Below, piece after piece: positions 28,801-43,200 of a stretch of 64,000 nucleotides of DNA. A model generated the notes under the pieces. It did no database searches. It was not told where the DNA came from and saw nothing but the letters and a program-made list of their open reading frames with translations. This stretch comes from Daphnia carinata (Eukaryota; Arthropoda; Branchiopoda; Diplostraca; Daphniidae). The stretch is taken from positions 62,001-126,000 of the forward strand of contig NC_081337.1 in NCBI RefSeq assembly GCF_022539665.2. Reading direction: 5' to 3'. The stretch's first letter is position 1. Each line of letters begins with the position of its first letter. A program made the position numbers and the translations under genes.

Positions 28801-31800
28801 AACGAACGTTAGTCATCTTTTACCAAGCGCAACCTGGTGGTGAGTTTTGATAGAGGTTTTTCGCCAAACGCGATGGTTACCAGTCCAATATCCTTAACTA
28901 TTTAAATCAAATGTACTTGTAATTGTAGTGAACTTTGTTTGTAAAATTCTAATGATTTCATTAAGCACAGTGATTTTCGCATTGAAATCGTAAAAATTAA
29001 TAAAATTCGTCAAAAACAGGTTGCACATTCCAAGTTAGTAAGCATAGCCAACTATAGAATGTTCAAAGAACGAACGTTAGTCATCTTTTACCAAGCGCAA
29101 CCTGGTGGTGAGTTTTGATAGAGGTTTTTCGCCAAACGCGATGGTTACCAGTCCAATATCCTTAACTATTTAAATCAAATGTACTTGTAATTGTAGTGAA
29201 CTTTGTTTGTAAAATTCTAATGATTTCATTAAGCACAGTGATTTTCGCATTGAAATCGTAAAAATTAATAAAATTCGTCAAAAACAGGTTGCACATTCCA
29301 AGTTAGTAAGCATAGCCAACTATAGAATGTTCAAAGAACGAACGTTAGTCATCTTTTACCAAGCGCAACCTGGTGGTGAGTTTTGATAGAGGTTTTCGCC
29401 AAACGCGATGGTTACCAGTCCAATATCCTTAACTATTTAAATCAAATGTACTTGTAATTGTAGTGAACTTTGTTTGTAAAATTCTAATGATTTCATTAAG
29501 CACAGTGATTTTCGCATTGAAATCGTAAAAATTAATAAAATTCGTCAAAAACAGGTTGCACATTCCAAGTTAGTAAGCATAGCCAACTATAGAATGTTCA
29601 AAGAACGAACGTTAGTCATCTTTTACCAAGCGCAACCTGGTGGTGAGTTTTGATAGAGGTTTTTCGCCAAACGCGATGGTTACCAGTCCAATATCCTTAA
29701 CTATTTAAATCAAATGTACTTGTAATTGTAGTGAACTTTGTTTGTAAAATTCTAATGATTTCATTAAGCACAGTGATTTTCGCATTGAAATCGTAAAAAT
29801 TAATAAAATTCGTCAAAAACAGGTTGCACATTCCAAGTTAGTAAGCATAGCCAACTATAGAATGTTCAAAGAACGAACGTTAGTCATCTTTTACCAAGCG
29901 CAACCTGGTGGTGAGTTTTGATAGAGGTTTTCGCCAAACGCGATGGTTACCAGTCCAATATCCTTAACTATTTAAATCAAATGTACTTGTAATTGTAGTG
30001 AACTTTGTTTGTAAAATTCTAATGATTTCATTAAGCACAGTGATTTTCGCATTGAAATCGTAAAAATTAATAAAATTCGTCAAAAACAGGTTGCACATTC
30101 CAAGTTAGTAAGCATAGCCAACTATAGAATGTTCAAAGAACGAACGTTAGTCATCTTTTACCAAGCGCAACCTGGTGGTGAGTTTTGATAGAGGTTTTTC
30201 GCCAAACGCGATGGTTACCAGTCCAATATCCTTAACTATTTAAATCAAATGTACTTGTAATTGTAGTGAACTTTGTTTGTAAAATTCTAATGATTTCATT
30301 AAGCACAGTGATTTTCGCATTGAAATCGTAAAAATTAATAAAATTCGTCAAAAACAGGTTGCACATTCCAAGTTAGTAAGCATAGCCAACTATAGAATGT
30401 TCAAAGAACGAACGTTAGTCATCTTTTACCAAGCGCAACCTGGTGGTGAGTTTTGATAGAGGTTTTTCGCCAAACGCGATGGTTACCAGTCCAATATCCT
30501 TAACTATTTAAATCAAATGTACTTGTAATTGTAGTGAACTTTGTTTGTAAAATTCTAATGATTTCATTAAGCACAGTGATTTTCGCATTGAAATCGTAAA
30601 AATTAATAAAATTCGTCAAAAACAGGTTGCACATTCCAAGTTAGTAAGCATAGCCAACTATAGAATGTTCAAAGAACGAACGTTAGTCATCTTTTACCAA
30701 GCGCAACCTGGTGCTGAGTTTTGATAGAGGTTTTCGCCAAACGCGATGGTTACCAGTCCAATATCCTTAACTATTTAAATCAAATGTACTTGTAATTGTA
30801 GTGAACTTTGTTTGTAAAATTCTAATGATTTCATTAAGCACAGTGATTTTCGCATTGAAATCGTAAAAATTAATAAAATTCGTCAAAAACAGGTTGCACA
30901 TTCCAAGTTAGTAAGCATAGCCAACTATAGAATGTTCAAAGAACGAACGTTAGTCATCTTTTACCAAGCGCAACCTGGTGCTGAGTTTTGATAGAGGTTT
31001 TTCGCCAAACGCGATGGTTACCAGTCCAATATCCTTAACTATTTAAATCAAATGTACTTGTAATTGTAGTGAACTTTGTTTGTAAAATTCTAATGATTTC
31101 ATTAAGCACAGTGATTTTCGCATTGAAATCGTAAAAATTAATAAAATTCGTCAAAAACAGGTTGCACATTCCAAGTTAGTAAGCATAGCCAACTATAGAA
31201 TGTTCAAAGAACGAACGTTAGTCATCTTTTACCAAGCGCAACCTGGTGGTGAGTTTTGATAGAGGTTTTTCGCCAAACGCGATGGTTACCAGTCCAATAT
31301 CCTTAACTATTTAAATCAAATGTACTTGTAATTGTAGTGAACTTTGTTTGTAAAATTCTAATGATTTCATTAAGCACAGTGATTTTCGCATTGAAATCGT
31401 AAAAATTAATAAAATTCGTCAAAAACAGGTTGCACATTCCAAGTTAGTAAGCATAGCCAACTATAGAATGTTCAAAGAACGAACGTTAGTCATCTTTTAC
31501 CAAGCGCAACCTGGTGGTGAGTTTTGATAGAGGTTTTTCGCCAAACGCGATGGTTACCAGTCCAATATCCTTAACTATTTAAATCAAATGTACTTGTAAT
31601 TGTAGTGAACTTTGTTTGTAAAATTCTAATGATTTCATTAAGCACAGTGATTTTCGCATTGAAATCGTAAAAATTAATAAAATTCGTCAAAAACAGGTTG
31701 CACATTCCAAGTTAGTAAGCATAGCCAACTATAGAATGTTCAAAGAACGAACGTTAGTCATCTTTTACCAAGCGCAACCTGGTGGTGAGTTTTGATAGAG

Positions 31801-34800
31801 GTTTTCGCCAAACGCGATGGTTACCAGTCCAATATCCTTAACTATTTAAATCAAATGTACTTGTAATTGTAGTGAACTTTGTTTGTAAAATTCTAATGAT
31901 TTCATTAAGCACAGTGATTTTCGCATTGAAATCGTAAAAATTAATAAAATTCGTCAAAAACAGGTTGCACATTCCAAGTTAGTAAGCATAGCCAACTATA
32001 GAATGTTCAAAGAACGAACGTTAGTCATCTTTTACCAAGCGCAACCTGGTGGTGAGTTTTGATAGAGGTTTTTCGCCAAACGCGATGGTTACCAGTCCAA
32101 TATCCTTAACTATTTAAATCAAATGTACTTGTAATTGTAGTGAACTTTGTTTGTAAAATTCTAATGATTTCATTAAGCACAGTGATTTTCGCATTGAAAT
32201 CGTAAAAATTAATAAAATTCGTCAAAAACAGGTTGCACATTCCAAGTTAGTAAGCATAGCCAACTATAGAATGTTCAAAGAACGAACGTTAGTCATCTTT
32301 TACCAAGCGCAACCTGGTGGTGAGTTTTGATAGAGGTTTTCGCCAAACGCGATGGTTACCAGTCCAATATCCTTAACTATTTAAATCAAATGTACTTGTA
32401 ATTGTAGTGAACTTTGTTTGTAAAATTCTAATGATTTCATTAAGCACAGTGATTTTCGCATTGAAATCGTAAAAATTTATAAAATTCGTCAAAAACAGGT
32501 TGCACATTCCAAGTTAGTAAGCATAGCCAACTATAGAATGTTCAAAGAACGAACGTTAGTCATCTTTTACCAAGCGCAACCTGGTGGTGAGTTTTGATAG
32601 AGGTTTTTCGCCAAACGCGATGGTTACCAGTCCAATATCCTTAACTATTTAAATCAAATGTACTTGTAATTGTAGTGAACTTTGTTTGTAAAATTCTAAT
32701 GATTTCATTAAGCACAGTGATTTTCGCATTGAAATCGTAAAAATTAATAAAATTCGTCAAAAACAGGTTGCACATTCCAAGTTAGTAAGCATAGCCAACT
32801 ATAGAATGTTCAAAGAACGAACGTTAGTCATCTTTTACCAAGCGCAACCTGGTGGTGAGTTTTGATAGAGGTTTTTCGCCAAACGCGATGGTTACCAGTC
32901 CAATATCCTTAACTATTTAAATCAAATGTACTTGTAATTGTAGTGAACTTTGTTTGTAAAATTCTAATGATTTCATTAAGCACAGTGATTTTCGCATTGA
33001 AATCGTAAAAATTTATAAAATTCGTCAAAAACAGGTTGCACATTCCAAGTTAGTAAGCATAGCCAACTATAGAATGTTCAAAGAACGAACGTTAGTCATC
33101 TTTTACCAAGCGCAACCTGGTGGTGAGTTTTGATAGAGGTTTTTCGCCAAACGCGATGGTTACCAGTCCAATATCCTTAACTATTTAAATCAAATGTACT
33201 TGTAATTGTAGTGAACTTTGTTTGTAAAATTCTAATGATTTCATTAAGCACAGTGATTTTCGCATTGAAATCGTAAAAATTAATAAAATTCGTCAAAAAC
33301 AGGTTGCACATTCCAAGTTAGTAAGCATAGCCAACTATAGAATGTTCAAAGAACGAACGTTAGTCATCTTTTACCAAGCGCAACCTGGTGGTGAGTTTTG
33401 ATAGAGGTTTTCGCCAAACGCGATGGTTACCAGTCCAATATCCTTAACTATTTAAATCAAATGTACTTGTAATTGTAGTGAACTTTGTTTGTAAAATTCT
33501 AATGATTTCATTAAGCACAGTGATTTTCGCATTGAAATCGTAAAAATTAATAAAATTCGTCAAAAACAGGTTGCACATTCCAAGTTAGTAAGCATAGCCA
33601 ACTATAGAATGTTCAAAGAACGAACGTTAGTCATCTTTTACCAAGCGCAACCTGGTGGTGAGTTTTGATAGAGGTTTTTCGCCAAACGCGATGGTTACCA
33701 GTCCAATATCCTTAACTATTTAAATCAAATGTACTTGTAATTGTAGTGAACTTTGTTTGTAAAATTCTAATGATTTCATTAAGCACAGTGATTTTCGCAT
33801 TGAAATCGTAAAAATTAATAAAATTCGTCAAAAACAGGTTGCACATTCCAAGTTAGTAAGCATAGCCAACTATAGAATGTTCAAAGAACGAACGTTAGTC
33901 ATCTTTTACCAAGCGCAACCTGGTGGTGAGTTTTGATAGAGGTTTTTCGCCAAACGCGATGGTTACCAGTCCAATATCCTTAACTATTTAAATCAAATGT
34001 ACTTGTAATTGTAGTGAACTTTGTTTGTAAAATTCTAATGATTTCATTAAGCACAGTGATTTTCGCATTGAAATCGTAAAAATTAATAAAATTCGTCAAA
34101 AACAGGTTGCACATTCCAAGTTAGTAAGCATAGCCAACTATAGAATGTTCAAAGAACGAACGTTAGTCATCTTTTACCAAGCGCAACCTGGTGGTGAGTT
34201 TTGATAGAGGTTTTTCGCCAAACGCGATGGTTACCAGTCCAATATCCTTAACTATTTAAATCAAATGTACTTGTAATTGTAGTGAACTTTGTTTGTAAAA
34301 TTCTAATGATTTCATTAAGCACAGTGATTTTCGCATTGAAATCGTAAAAATTAATAAAATTCGTCAAAAACAGGTTGCACATTCCAAGTTAGTAAGCATA
34401 GCCAACTATAGAATGTTCAAAGAACGAACGTTAGTCATCTTTTACCAAGCGCAACCTGGTGGTGAGTTTTGATAGAGGTTTTCGCCAAACGCGATGGTTA
34501 CCAGTCCAATATCCTTAACTATTTAAATCAAATGTACTTGTAATTGTAGTGAACTTTGTTTGTAAAATTCTAATGATTTCATTAAGCACAGTGATTTTCG
34601 CATTGAAATCGTAAAAATTAATAAAATTCGTCAAAAACAGGTTGCACATTCCAAGTTAGTAAGCATAGCCAACTATAGAATGTTCAAAGAACGAACGTTA
34701 GTCATCTTTTACCAAGCGCAACCTGGTGGTGAGTTTTGATAGAGGTTTTTCGCCAAACGCGATGGTTACCAGTCCAATATCCTTAACTATTTAAATCAAA

Positions 34801-36313
34801 TGTACTTGTAATTGTAGTGAACTTTGTTTGTAAAATTCTAATGATTTCATTAAGCACAGTGATTTTCGCATTGAAATCGTAAAAATTAATAAAATTCGTC
34901 AAAAACAGGTTGCACATTCCAAGTTAGTAAGCATAGCCAACTATAGAATGTTCAAAGAACGAACGTTAGTCATCTTTTACCAAGCGCAACCTGGTGGTGA
35001 GTTTTGATAGAGGTTTTTCGCCAAACGCGATGGTTACCAGTCCAATATCCTTAACTATTTAAATCAAATGTACTTGTAATTGTAGTGAACTTTGTTTGTA
35101 AAATTCTAATGATTTCATTAAGCACAGTGATTTTCGCATTGAAATCGTAAAAATTAATAAAATTCGTCAAAAACAGGTTGCACATTCCAAGTTAGTAAGC
35201 ATAGCCAACTATAGAATGTTCAAAGAACGAACGTTAGTCATCTTTTACCAAGCGCAACCTGGTGGTGAGTTTTGATAGAGGTTTTTCGCCAAACGCGATG
35301 GTTACCAGTCCAATATCCTTAACTATTTAAATCAAATGTACTTGTAATTGTAGTGAACTTTGTTTGTAAAATTCTAATGATTTCATTAAGCACAGTGATT
35401 TTCGCATTGAAATCGTAAAAATTAATAAAATTCGTCAAAAACAGGTTGCACATTCCAAGTTAGTAAGCATAGCCAACTATAGAATGTTCAAAGAACGAAC
35501 GTTAGTCATCTTTTACCAAGCGCAACCTGGTGGTGAGTTTTGATAGAGGTTTTTCGCCAAACGCGATGGTTACCAGTCCAATATCCTTAACTATTTAAAT
35601 CAAATGTACTTGTAATTGTAGTGAACTTTGTTTGTAAAATTCTAATGATTTCATTAAGCACAGTGATTTTCGCATTGAAATCGTAAAAATTAATAAAATT
35701 CGTCAAAAACAGGTTGCACATTCCAAGTTAGTAAGCATAGCCAACTATAGAATGTTCAAAGAACGAACGTTAGTCATCTTTTACCAAGCGCAACCTGGTG
35801 GTGAGTTTTGATAGAGGTTTTTCGCCAAACGCGATGGTTACCAGTCCAATATCCTTAACTATTTAAATCAAATGTACTTGTAATTGTAGTGAACTTTGTT
35901 TGTAAAATTCTAATGATTTCATTAAGCACAGTGATTTTCGCATTGAAATCGTAAAAATTTATAAAATTCGTCAAAAACAGGTTGCACATTCCAAGTTAGT
36001 AAGCATAGCCAACTATAGAATGTTCAAAGAACGAACGTTAGTCATCTTTTACCAAGCGCAACCTGGTGGTGAGTTTTGATAGAGGTTTTCGCCAAACGCG
36101 ATGGTTACCAGTCCAATATCCTTAACTATTTAAATCAAATGTACTTGTAATTGTAGTGAACTTTGTTTGTAAAATTCTAATGATTTCATTAAGCACAGTG
36201 ATTTTCGCATTGAAATCGTAAAAATTAATAAAATTCGTCAAAAACAGGTTGCACATTCCAAGTTAGTAAGCATAGCCAACTATAGAATGTTCAAAGAACG
36301 AACGTTAGTCATC
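22836..36313 (+). repeat. Satellite A, block 4 (uniform ATTAAT class)
   Basis: About 50 monomers, nearly identical to block 3 except for ATTAATAAAATTCG instead of TTTATAAAATTCG. Rare monomers keep TTTATA (about 26850, 32475, 33010, 35955). Two further markers segregate. GGTGCTGAG replaces GGTGGTGAG at about 24018, 24823, 25090, 25893, 30713 and 30980. A one-T-shorter AGGTTTTCGCC makes a 267-bp monomer at about 25911, 28322, 28590, 29392, 29928, 30731, 31800, 32337, 33408, 34480 and 36085. Spacings are multiples of the monomer, as expected from segmental exchange. The block is cut by the next gap. Confidence 0.96.
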
Positions 36314-36413
36314 NNNNNNNNNNNNNNNNNNNNNNNNNNNNNNNNNNNNNNNNNNNNNNNNNNNNNNNNNNNNNNNNNNNNNNNNNNNNNNNNNNNNNNN
36401 NNNNNNNNNNNNN
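36314..36413. other. Assembly gap (100 N) between satellites A and B
   Basis: Exactly 100 N. The left side stops inside a satellite A monomer (TTAGTCATC) and the right side starts inside a satellite B monomer (TTCAATATCTG). The physical junction of the two families is therefore not observed, and their adjacency rests on scaffolding. Confidence 0.98.
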
Positions 36414-37222
36414 TTCAATATCTGTATTCAAACAGCATCAAATATGCGTATTCAATGTGAATATAGTGTTATAGAATCAGTTTCATGATGTACATTAAAC
36501 AGTATCAAATATACGTGTATTCAATGTGAATATAGTGTTATAGAATCAGTTTCATGATGTACATTAAACAGTATCAAATATACGTGTATTCAATGTGAAT
36601 ATAGTGTGATACAGTGAGTTTCAATATCTGTATTCAAACAGCATCAAATATTTGTGTATTCAATGTGAATATAGTGTTATAGAATCAGTTTCATGATGTA
36701 CATTCAAACATTATGAAATATACGTATATTCAATGTGAATATAGTGTGATACAGTGAGTTTCAATATCTACATTCAAACAGCATCAAATATACGTGTATT
36801 CAATGTGAATATAGTGTGATACAGTGAGTTTCAATATCTACATTCAAACAGCATCAAATATATGTGTATTCAATGTGAATATAGTGTTATAGAATCAGTT
36901 TCATGATCTACATTCAAACATTATCAAATATACGTGTATTCAATGTGAATATAGTGTGATACAATGAGTTTCAATATCTACATTCAAACAGCATCAAATA
37001 TACGTGTATTCAATGTGAATATAGTGTGATACAGTGAGTTTCAATATCTACATTCAAACAGCATCAAATACACGTGTATTCAATGTGAATATAGTGTTAT
37101 AGAATCAGTTTCATGATGTACATTCAAACAGTATCAAATATATCTGTATTCAATGTGAATATAGTGTGATGCAGTGAGTTTCAATATCGATATTCAAACA
37201 GCACCAAATATACATGTATTCA
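36414..37222 (+). repeat. Satellite B, short plus-orientation block
   Basis: About 11 copies of the 70-bp satellite B monomer in the orientation that reads GTGAATATAGTG. Variants here include CATGATGTACATTAAACAG, ATATATCTGTATTC and TGATACAGTGAG. These are typical of the array at 58-63.6 kb and rare in the long minus block that follows. The block therefore looks like a piece of right-arm type array. It ends at the orientation switch near 37223 and begins at an assembly gap. Confidence 0.93.
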
Positions 37223-37231
37223 TTGAATACA
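37215..37231. repeat. Satellite B orientation switch
   Basis: TGTATTCA at 37215-37222 and its reverse complement TGAATACA at 37224-37231 flank a single central T. Left of it monomers read in plus orientation, right of it in minus. Each normal monomer already contains the dyad TATTCA-ATG-TGAATA, so the switch falls inside that dyad. Beyond it the two arms differ in their variants, so this is not a freshly made palindrome. Confidence 0.85.
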
Positions 37232-40200
37232 CGCATATTTGATGCTGTTTGAATGTAGATATTGAAACTGATTCTAGAACACTATATTCACATTGAATAC
37301 ACGTATATTTGATGCTGTTTGAATGTAGATATTAAAACTCACTGTATCACACTATATTCACATTGAATACACGTATATTTGATACTGTTTGAATGTAGAT
37401 CATGAAACTGATTCTATAACACTATATTCACATTGAATACACGTATATTTGATGCTGTTTGAATGTAGATATTGAAACTCACTGTATCACACTATATTCA
37501 CATTGAATACACGTATATTTGATAATGTTTGAATGTAGATATTGAAACTCACTGTATCACACTATATTCACATTGAATACACGTATATTTGATGCTGTTT
37601 GAATGTAGATATTGAAACTCACTGTATCACACTATATTCACATTGAATACACGTATATTTGATACTGTTTGAATGTAGATATTGAAACTGATTCTATCAC
37701 ACTATATTCACATTGAATACACGTATATTTGATGCTGTTTGAATGTAGATATTGAAACTCACTGTATCACACTATATTCACATTGAATACACGTATATTT
37801 GATGCTGTTTGAATGTAGATATTGAAACTCACTGTATCACACTATATTCACATTGAATACACGTATATTTGATGCTGTTTGAATGTAGATATTGAAACTC
37901 ACTGTATCACACTATATTCACATTGAATACACGTATATTTGATGCTGTTTGAATGTAGATATTGAAACTCACTGTATCACACTATATTCACATTGAATAC
38001 ACGTATATTTGATGCTGTTTGAATGTAGATCATTAAACTGATTCTATAACACTATATTCACATTGAATACACGTATATTTGATGCTGTTTGAATGTAGAT
38101 ATTGAAACTCACTGTATCACACTATATTCACATTGAATACACGTATATTTGATGCTGTTTGAATGTAGATATTGAAACTGATTCACTGTATCACACTATA
38201 TTCACATTGAATACACGTATATTTGATACTGTTTGAATGTAGATCATGAAACTGATTCTATAACACTATATTCACATTGAATACACGTATATTTGATGCT
38301 GTTTGAATGTAGATATTGAAACTCACTGTATCACACTATATTCACATTGAATACACGTATATTTGATGCTGTTTGAATGTAGATATTGAAACTCACTGTA
38401 TCACACTATATTCACATTGAATACACGTATATTTGATACTGTTTGAATGTAGATCATGAAACTGATTCTATAACACTATATTCACATTGAATACACGTAT
38501 ATTTGATGCTGTTTGAATGTAGATATTGAAACTCACTGTATCACACTATATTCACATTGAATACACGTATATTTGATGCTGTTTGAATGTAGATATTGAA
38601 ACTCATTGTATCACACTATATTCACATTGAATACACGTATATTTGATACTGTTTGAATGTAGATCATTGAAACTCATTCTATCACACTATATTCACATTG
38701 AATACACGTATATTTGATGCTGTTTGAATGTAGATATTGAAACTCACTGTATCAACACTATATTCACATTGAATACACGTATATTTGATGCTGTTTGAAT
38801 GTAGATATTGAAACTCACTGTATCACACTATATTCACATTGAATACACGTATATTTGATGCTGTTTGAATGTAGATATTGAAACTCACTGTATCACACTA
38901 TATTCACATTGAATACACGTATATTTGATGCTGTTTGAATGTAGATATTGAAACTCACTGTATCACACTATATTCACATTGAATACACGTATATTTGATA
39001 CTGTTTGAATGTAGATCATGAAACTGATTCTATAACACTATATTCACATTGAATACACGTATATTTGATGCTGTTTGAATGTAGATATTGAAACTCACTG
39101 TATCACACTATATTCACATTGAATACACGTATATTTGATACTGTTTGAATGTAGATATTGAAACTCACTGTATCACACTATATTCACATTGAATACACGT
39201 ATATTTGATGCTGTTTGAATGTAGATATGAAACTGATTCTATAACACTATATTCACATTGAATACACGTATATTTGATGCTGTTTGAATGTAGATATTGA
39301 AACTCACTGTATCACACTATATTCACATTGAATACACGTATATTTGATACTGTTTGAATGTAGATCATGAAACTGATTCTATAACACTATATTCACATTG
39401 AATACACGTATATTTGATAATGTTTGAATGTAGATCATGAAACTGATTCTATAACACTATATTCACATTGAATACACGTATATTTGATGCTGTTTGAATG
39501 TAGATATTGAAACTCACTGTATCATACTATATTCACATTGAATACACGTATATTTGATGCTGTTTGAATGTAGATCATGAAACTGATTCTATAACACTAT
39601 ATTCACATTGAATACACGTATATTTGATACTGTTTGAATGTAGAGAATGAAACTCATTCTATCACACTATATTCACATTGAATACACGTATATTTGATGC
39701 TGTTTGAATGTAGATATTGAAACTCAATGTATCACATTGTATTCACATTGAATACACGTATATTTGATACTGTTTGAATGTAGATCATGAAACTGATTCT
39801 ATAACACTATATTCACATTGAATACACGTATATTTGATGCTGTTTGAATGTAGATATTGAAACTCACTGTATCACACTATATTCACATTGAATACACGTA
39901 TATTTGATACTGTTTGAATGTAGATCATGAAACTGATTCTATAACACTATATTCACATTGAATACACGTATATTTGATGCTGTTTGAATGTAGATATTGA
40001 AACTCACTGTATCACACTATATTCACATTGAATACACGTATATTTGATACTGTTTGAATGTAGATCATGAAACTGATTCTATAACACTATATTCACATTG
40101 AATACACGTATATTTGATACTGTTTGAATGTAGATCAAGAAACTGATTCTATAACACTATATTCACATTGAATACACGAACATTTGATGCTGTTTGAATG

Positions 40201-43200
40201 TAGATATTGAAACTCACTGTATCACACTATATTCACATTGAATACACGTATATTTGATACTGTTTGAATGTAGATCATGAAACTGATTCTATAACACTAT
40301 ATTCACATTGAATACACGTATATTTGATGCTGTTTGAATGTAGATATTGAAACTCACTGTATCACACTATATTCACATTGAATACACGTATATTTGATAC
40401 TGTTTGAATGTAGATATGAAACTGATTCTATAACACTATATTCACATTGAATACACGTATATTTGATGCTGTTTGAATGTAGATATTGAAACTCATTGTA
40501 TCACACTATATTCACATTGAATACACGTATATTTGATGCTGTTTGAATGTAGATATTGAAACTCATTCTATAACACTATATTCACATTGAATACACGTAT
40601 ATTTGATACTGTTTGAATGTAGATCATGAAACTGATTCTATAACACTATATTCACATTGAATACACGTATATTTGATGCTGTTTGAATGTAGATATTGAA
40701 ACTCACTGTATCACACTATATTCACATTGAATACACGTATATTTGATGCTGTTTGAATGTAGATATTGAAACTCATTCTATCACACTATATTCACATTGA
40801 ATACACGTATATTTGATGCTGTTTGAATGTAGATATTGAAACTGATTCTATAACACTATATTCACATTGAATACACGTATATTTGATAATGTTTGAATGT
40901 AGATCATGAAACTGATTCTATAACACTATATTCACATTGAATACACGTATATTTGATGCTGTTTGAATGTAGATATTGAAACTCACTGTATCACACTATA
41001 TTCACATTGAATACACGTATATTTGATACTGTTTGAATGTAGATCATGAAACTGATTCTATAACACTATATTCACATTGAATACACGTATATTTGATGCT
41101 GTTTGAATGTAGATATTGAAACTCACTGTATCATACTATATTCACATTGAATACACGTATATTTGATGCTGTTTGAATGTAGATATGAAACTGATTCTAT
41201 AACACTATATTCACATTGAATACACGTATATTTGATGCTGTTTGAATGTAGATATTGAAACTCACTGTATCACACTATATTCACATTGAATACACGTATA
41301 TTTGATACTGTTTGAATGTAGATCATGAAACTGATTCTATAACACTATATTCACATTGAATACACGTATATTTGATGCTGTTTGAATGTAGATATTGAAA
41401 CTCATTGTATCACACTATATTCACATTGAATACTCGTATATTTAATGCTGTTTGAATGTAGATCATTGAAACTGATTCTATAACACTATATTCACATTGA
41501 ATACACGTATATTTGATGCTGTTTGAATGTAGATATTGAAACTCACTGTATCACACTATATTCACATTGAATACACGTATATTTGATGCTGTTTGAATGT
41601 AGATCATGAAACTGATTCTATAACACTATATTCACATTGAATACACGTATATTTGATGCTGTTTGAATGTAGATATTGAAACTCACTGTATCAACACTAT
41701 ATTCACATTGAATACACGTATATTTGATGCTGTTTGAATGTAGATATTGAAACTGATTCTATAACACTATATTCACATTGAATACACGTATATTTGATGC
41801 TGTTTGAATGTAGATATTGAAACTCATTCTATAACACTATATTCACATTGAATACACGTATATTTGATGCTGTTTGAATGTAGATATTGAAACTCACTGT
41901 ATCACACTATATTCACATTGAATACACGTATATTTGATACTGTTTGAATGTAGATATTGAAACTGATTCTATAACACTATATTCACATTGAATACACGTA
42001 TATTTGATGCTGTTTGAATGTAGATATTGAAACTCACTGTATCATACTATATTCACATTGAATACACGTATATTTGATGCTGTTTGAATGTAGATCATGA
42101 AACTGATTCTATAACACTATATTCACATTGAATACACGTATATTTGATGCTGTTTGAATGTAGATATTGAAACTGATTCTATAACACTATATTCACATTG
42201 AATACACGTATATTTGATGCTGTTTGAATGTAGATATTGAAACTGATTCTATAACACTATATTCACATTGAATACACGTATATTTGATGCTGTTTGAATG
42301 TAGATATTGAAACTCACTGTATCATACTATATTCACATTGAATACACGTATATTTGATGCTGTTTGAATGTAGATATTGAAACTCATTCTATATCACACT
42401 ATATTCACATTGAATACACGTATATTTGATGCTGTTTGAATGTAGATATGAAACTGATTCTATAACACTATATTCACATTGAATACACGTATATTTGATG
42501 CTGTTTGAATGTAGATATTGAAACTCACTGTATCACACTATATTCACATTGAATACACGTATATTTGATGCTGTTTGAATGTAGATATGAAACTGATTCT
42601 ATAACACTATATTCACATTGAATACACGTATATTTGATGCTGTTTGAATGTAGATATTGAAACTCACTGTATCACACTATATTCACATTGAATACACGTA
42701 TATTTGATGCTGTTTGAATGTAGATATTGAAACTGATTCTATAACACTATATTCACATTGAATACACGTATATTTGATGCTGTTTGAATGTAGATATTGA
42801 AACTCATTGTATCACACTATATTCACATTGAATACACGTATATTTGATACTGTTTGGATGTAGATATGAAACTGATTCTATAACACTATATTCACATTGA
42901 ATACACGTATATTTGATGCTGTTTGAATGTAGATATTGAAACTCACTGTATCACACTATATTCACATTGAATACACGTATATTTGATGCTGTTTGAATGT
43001 AGATATTGAAACTCATTGTATAACACTATATTCACATTGAATACACGTATATTTGATGCTGTTTGAATGTAGATATTGAAACTCACTGTATCACACTATA
43101 TTCACATTGAATACACGTATATTTGATGCTGTTTGAATGTAGATATTGAAACTCACTGTATCACACTATATTCACATTGAATACACGTATATTTGATGCT

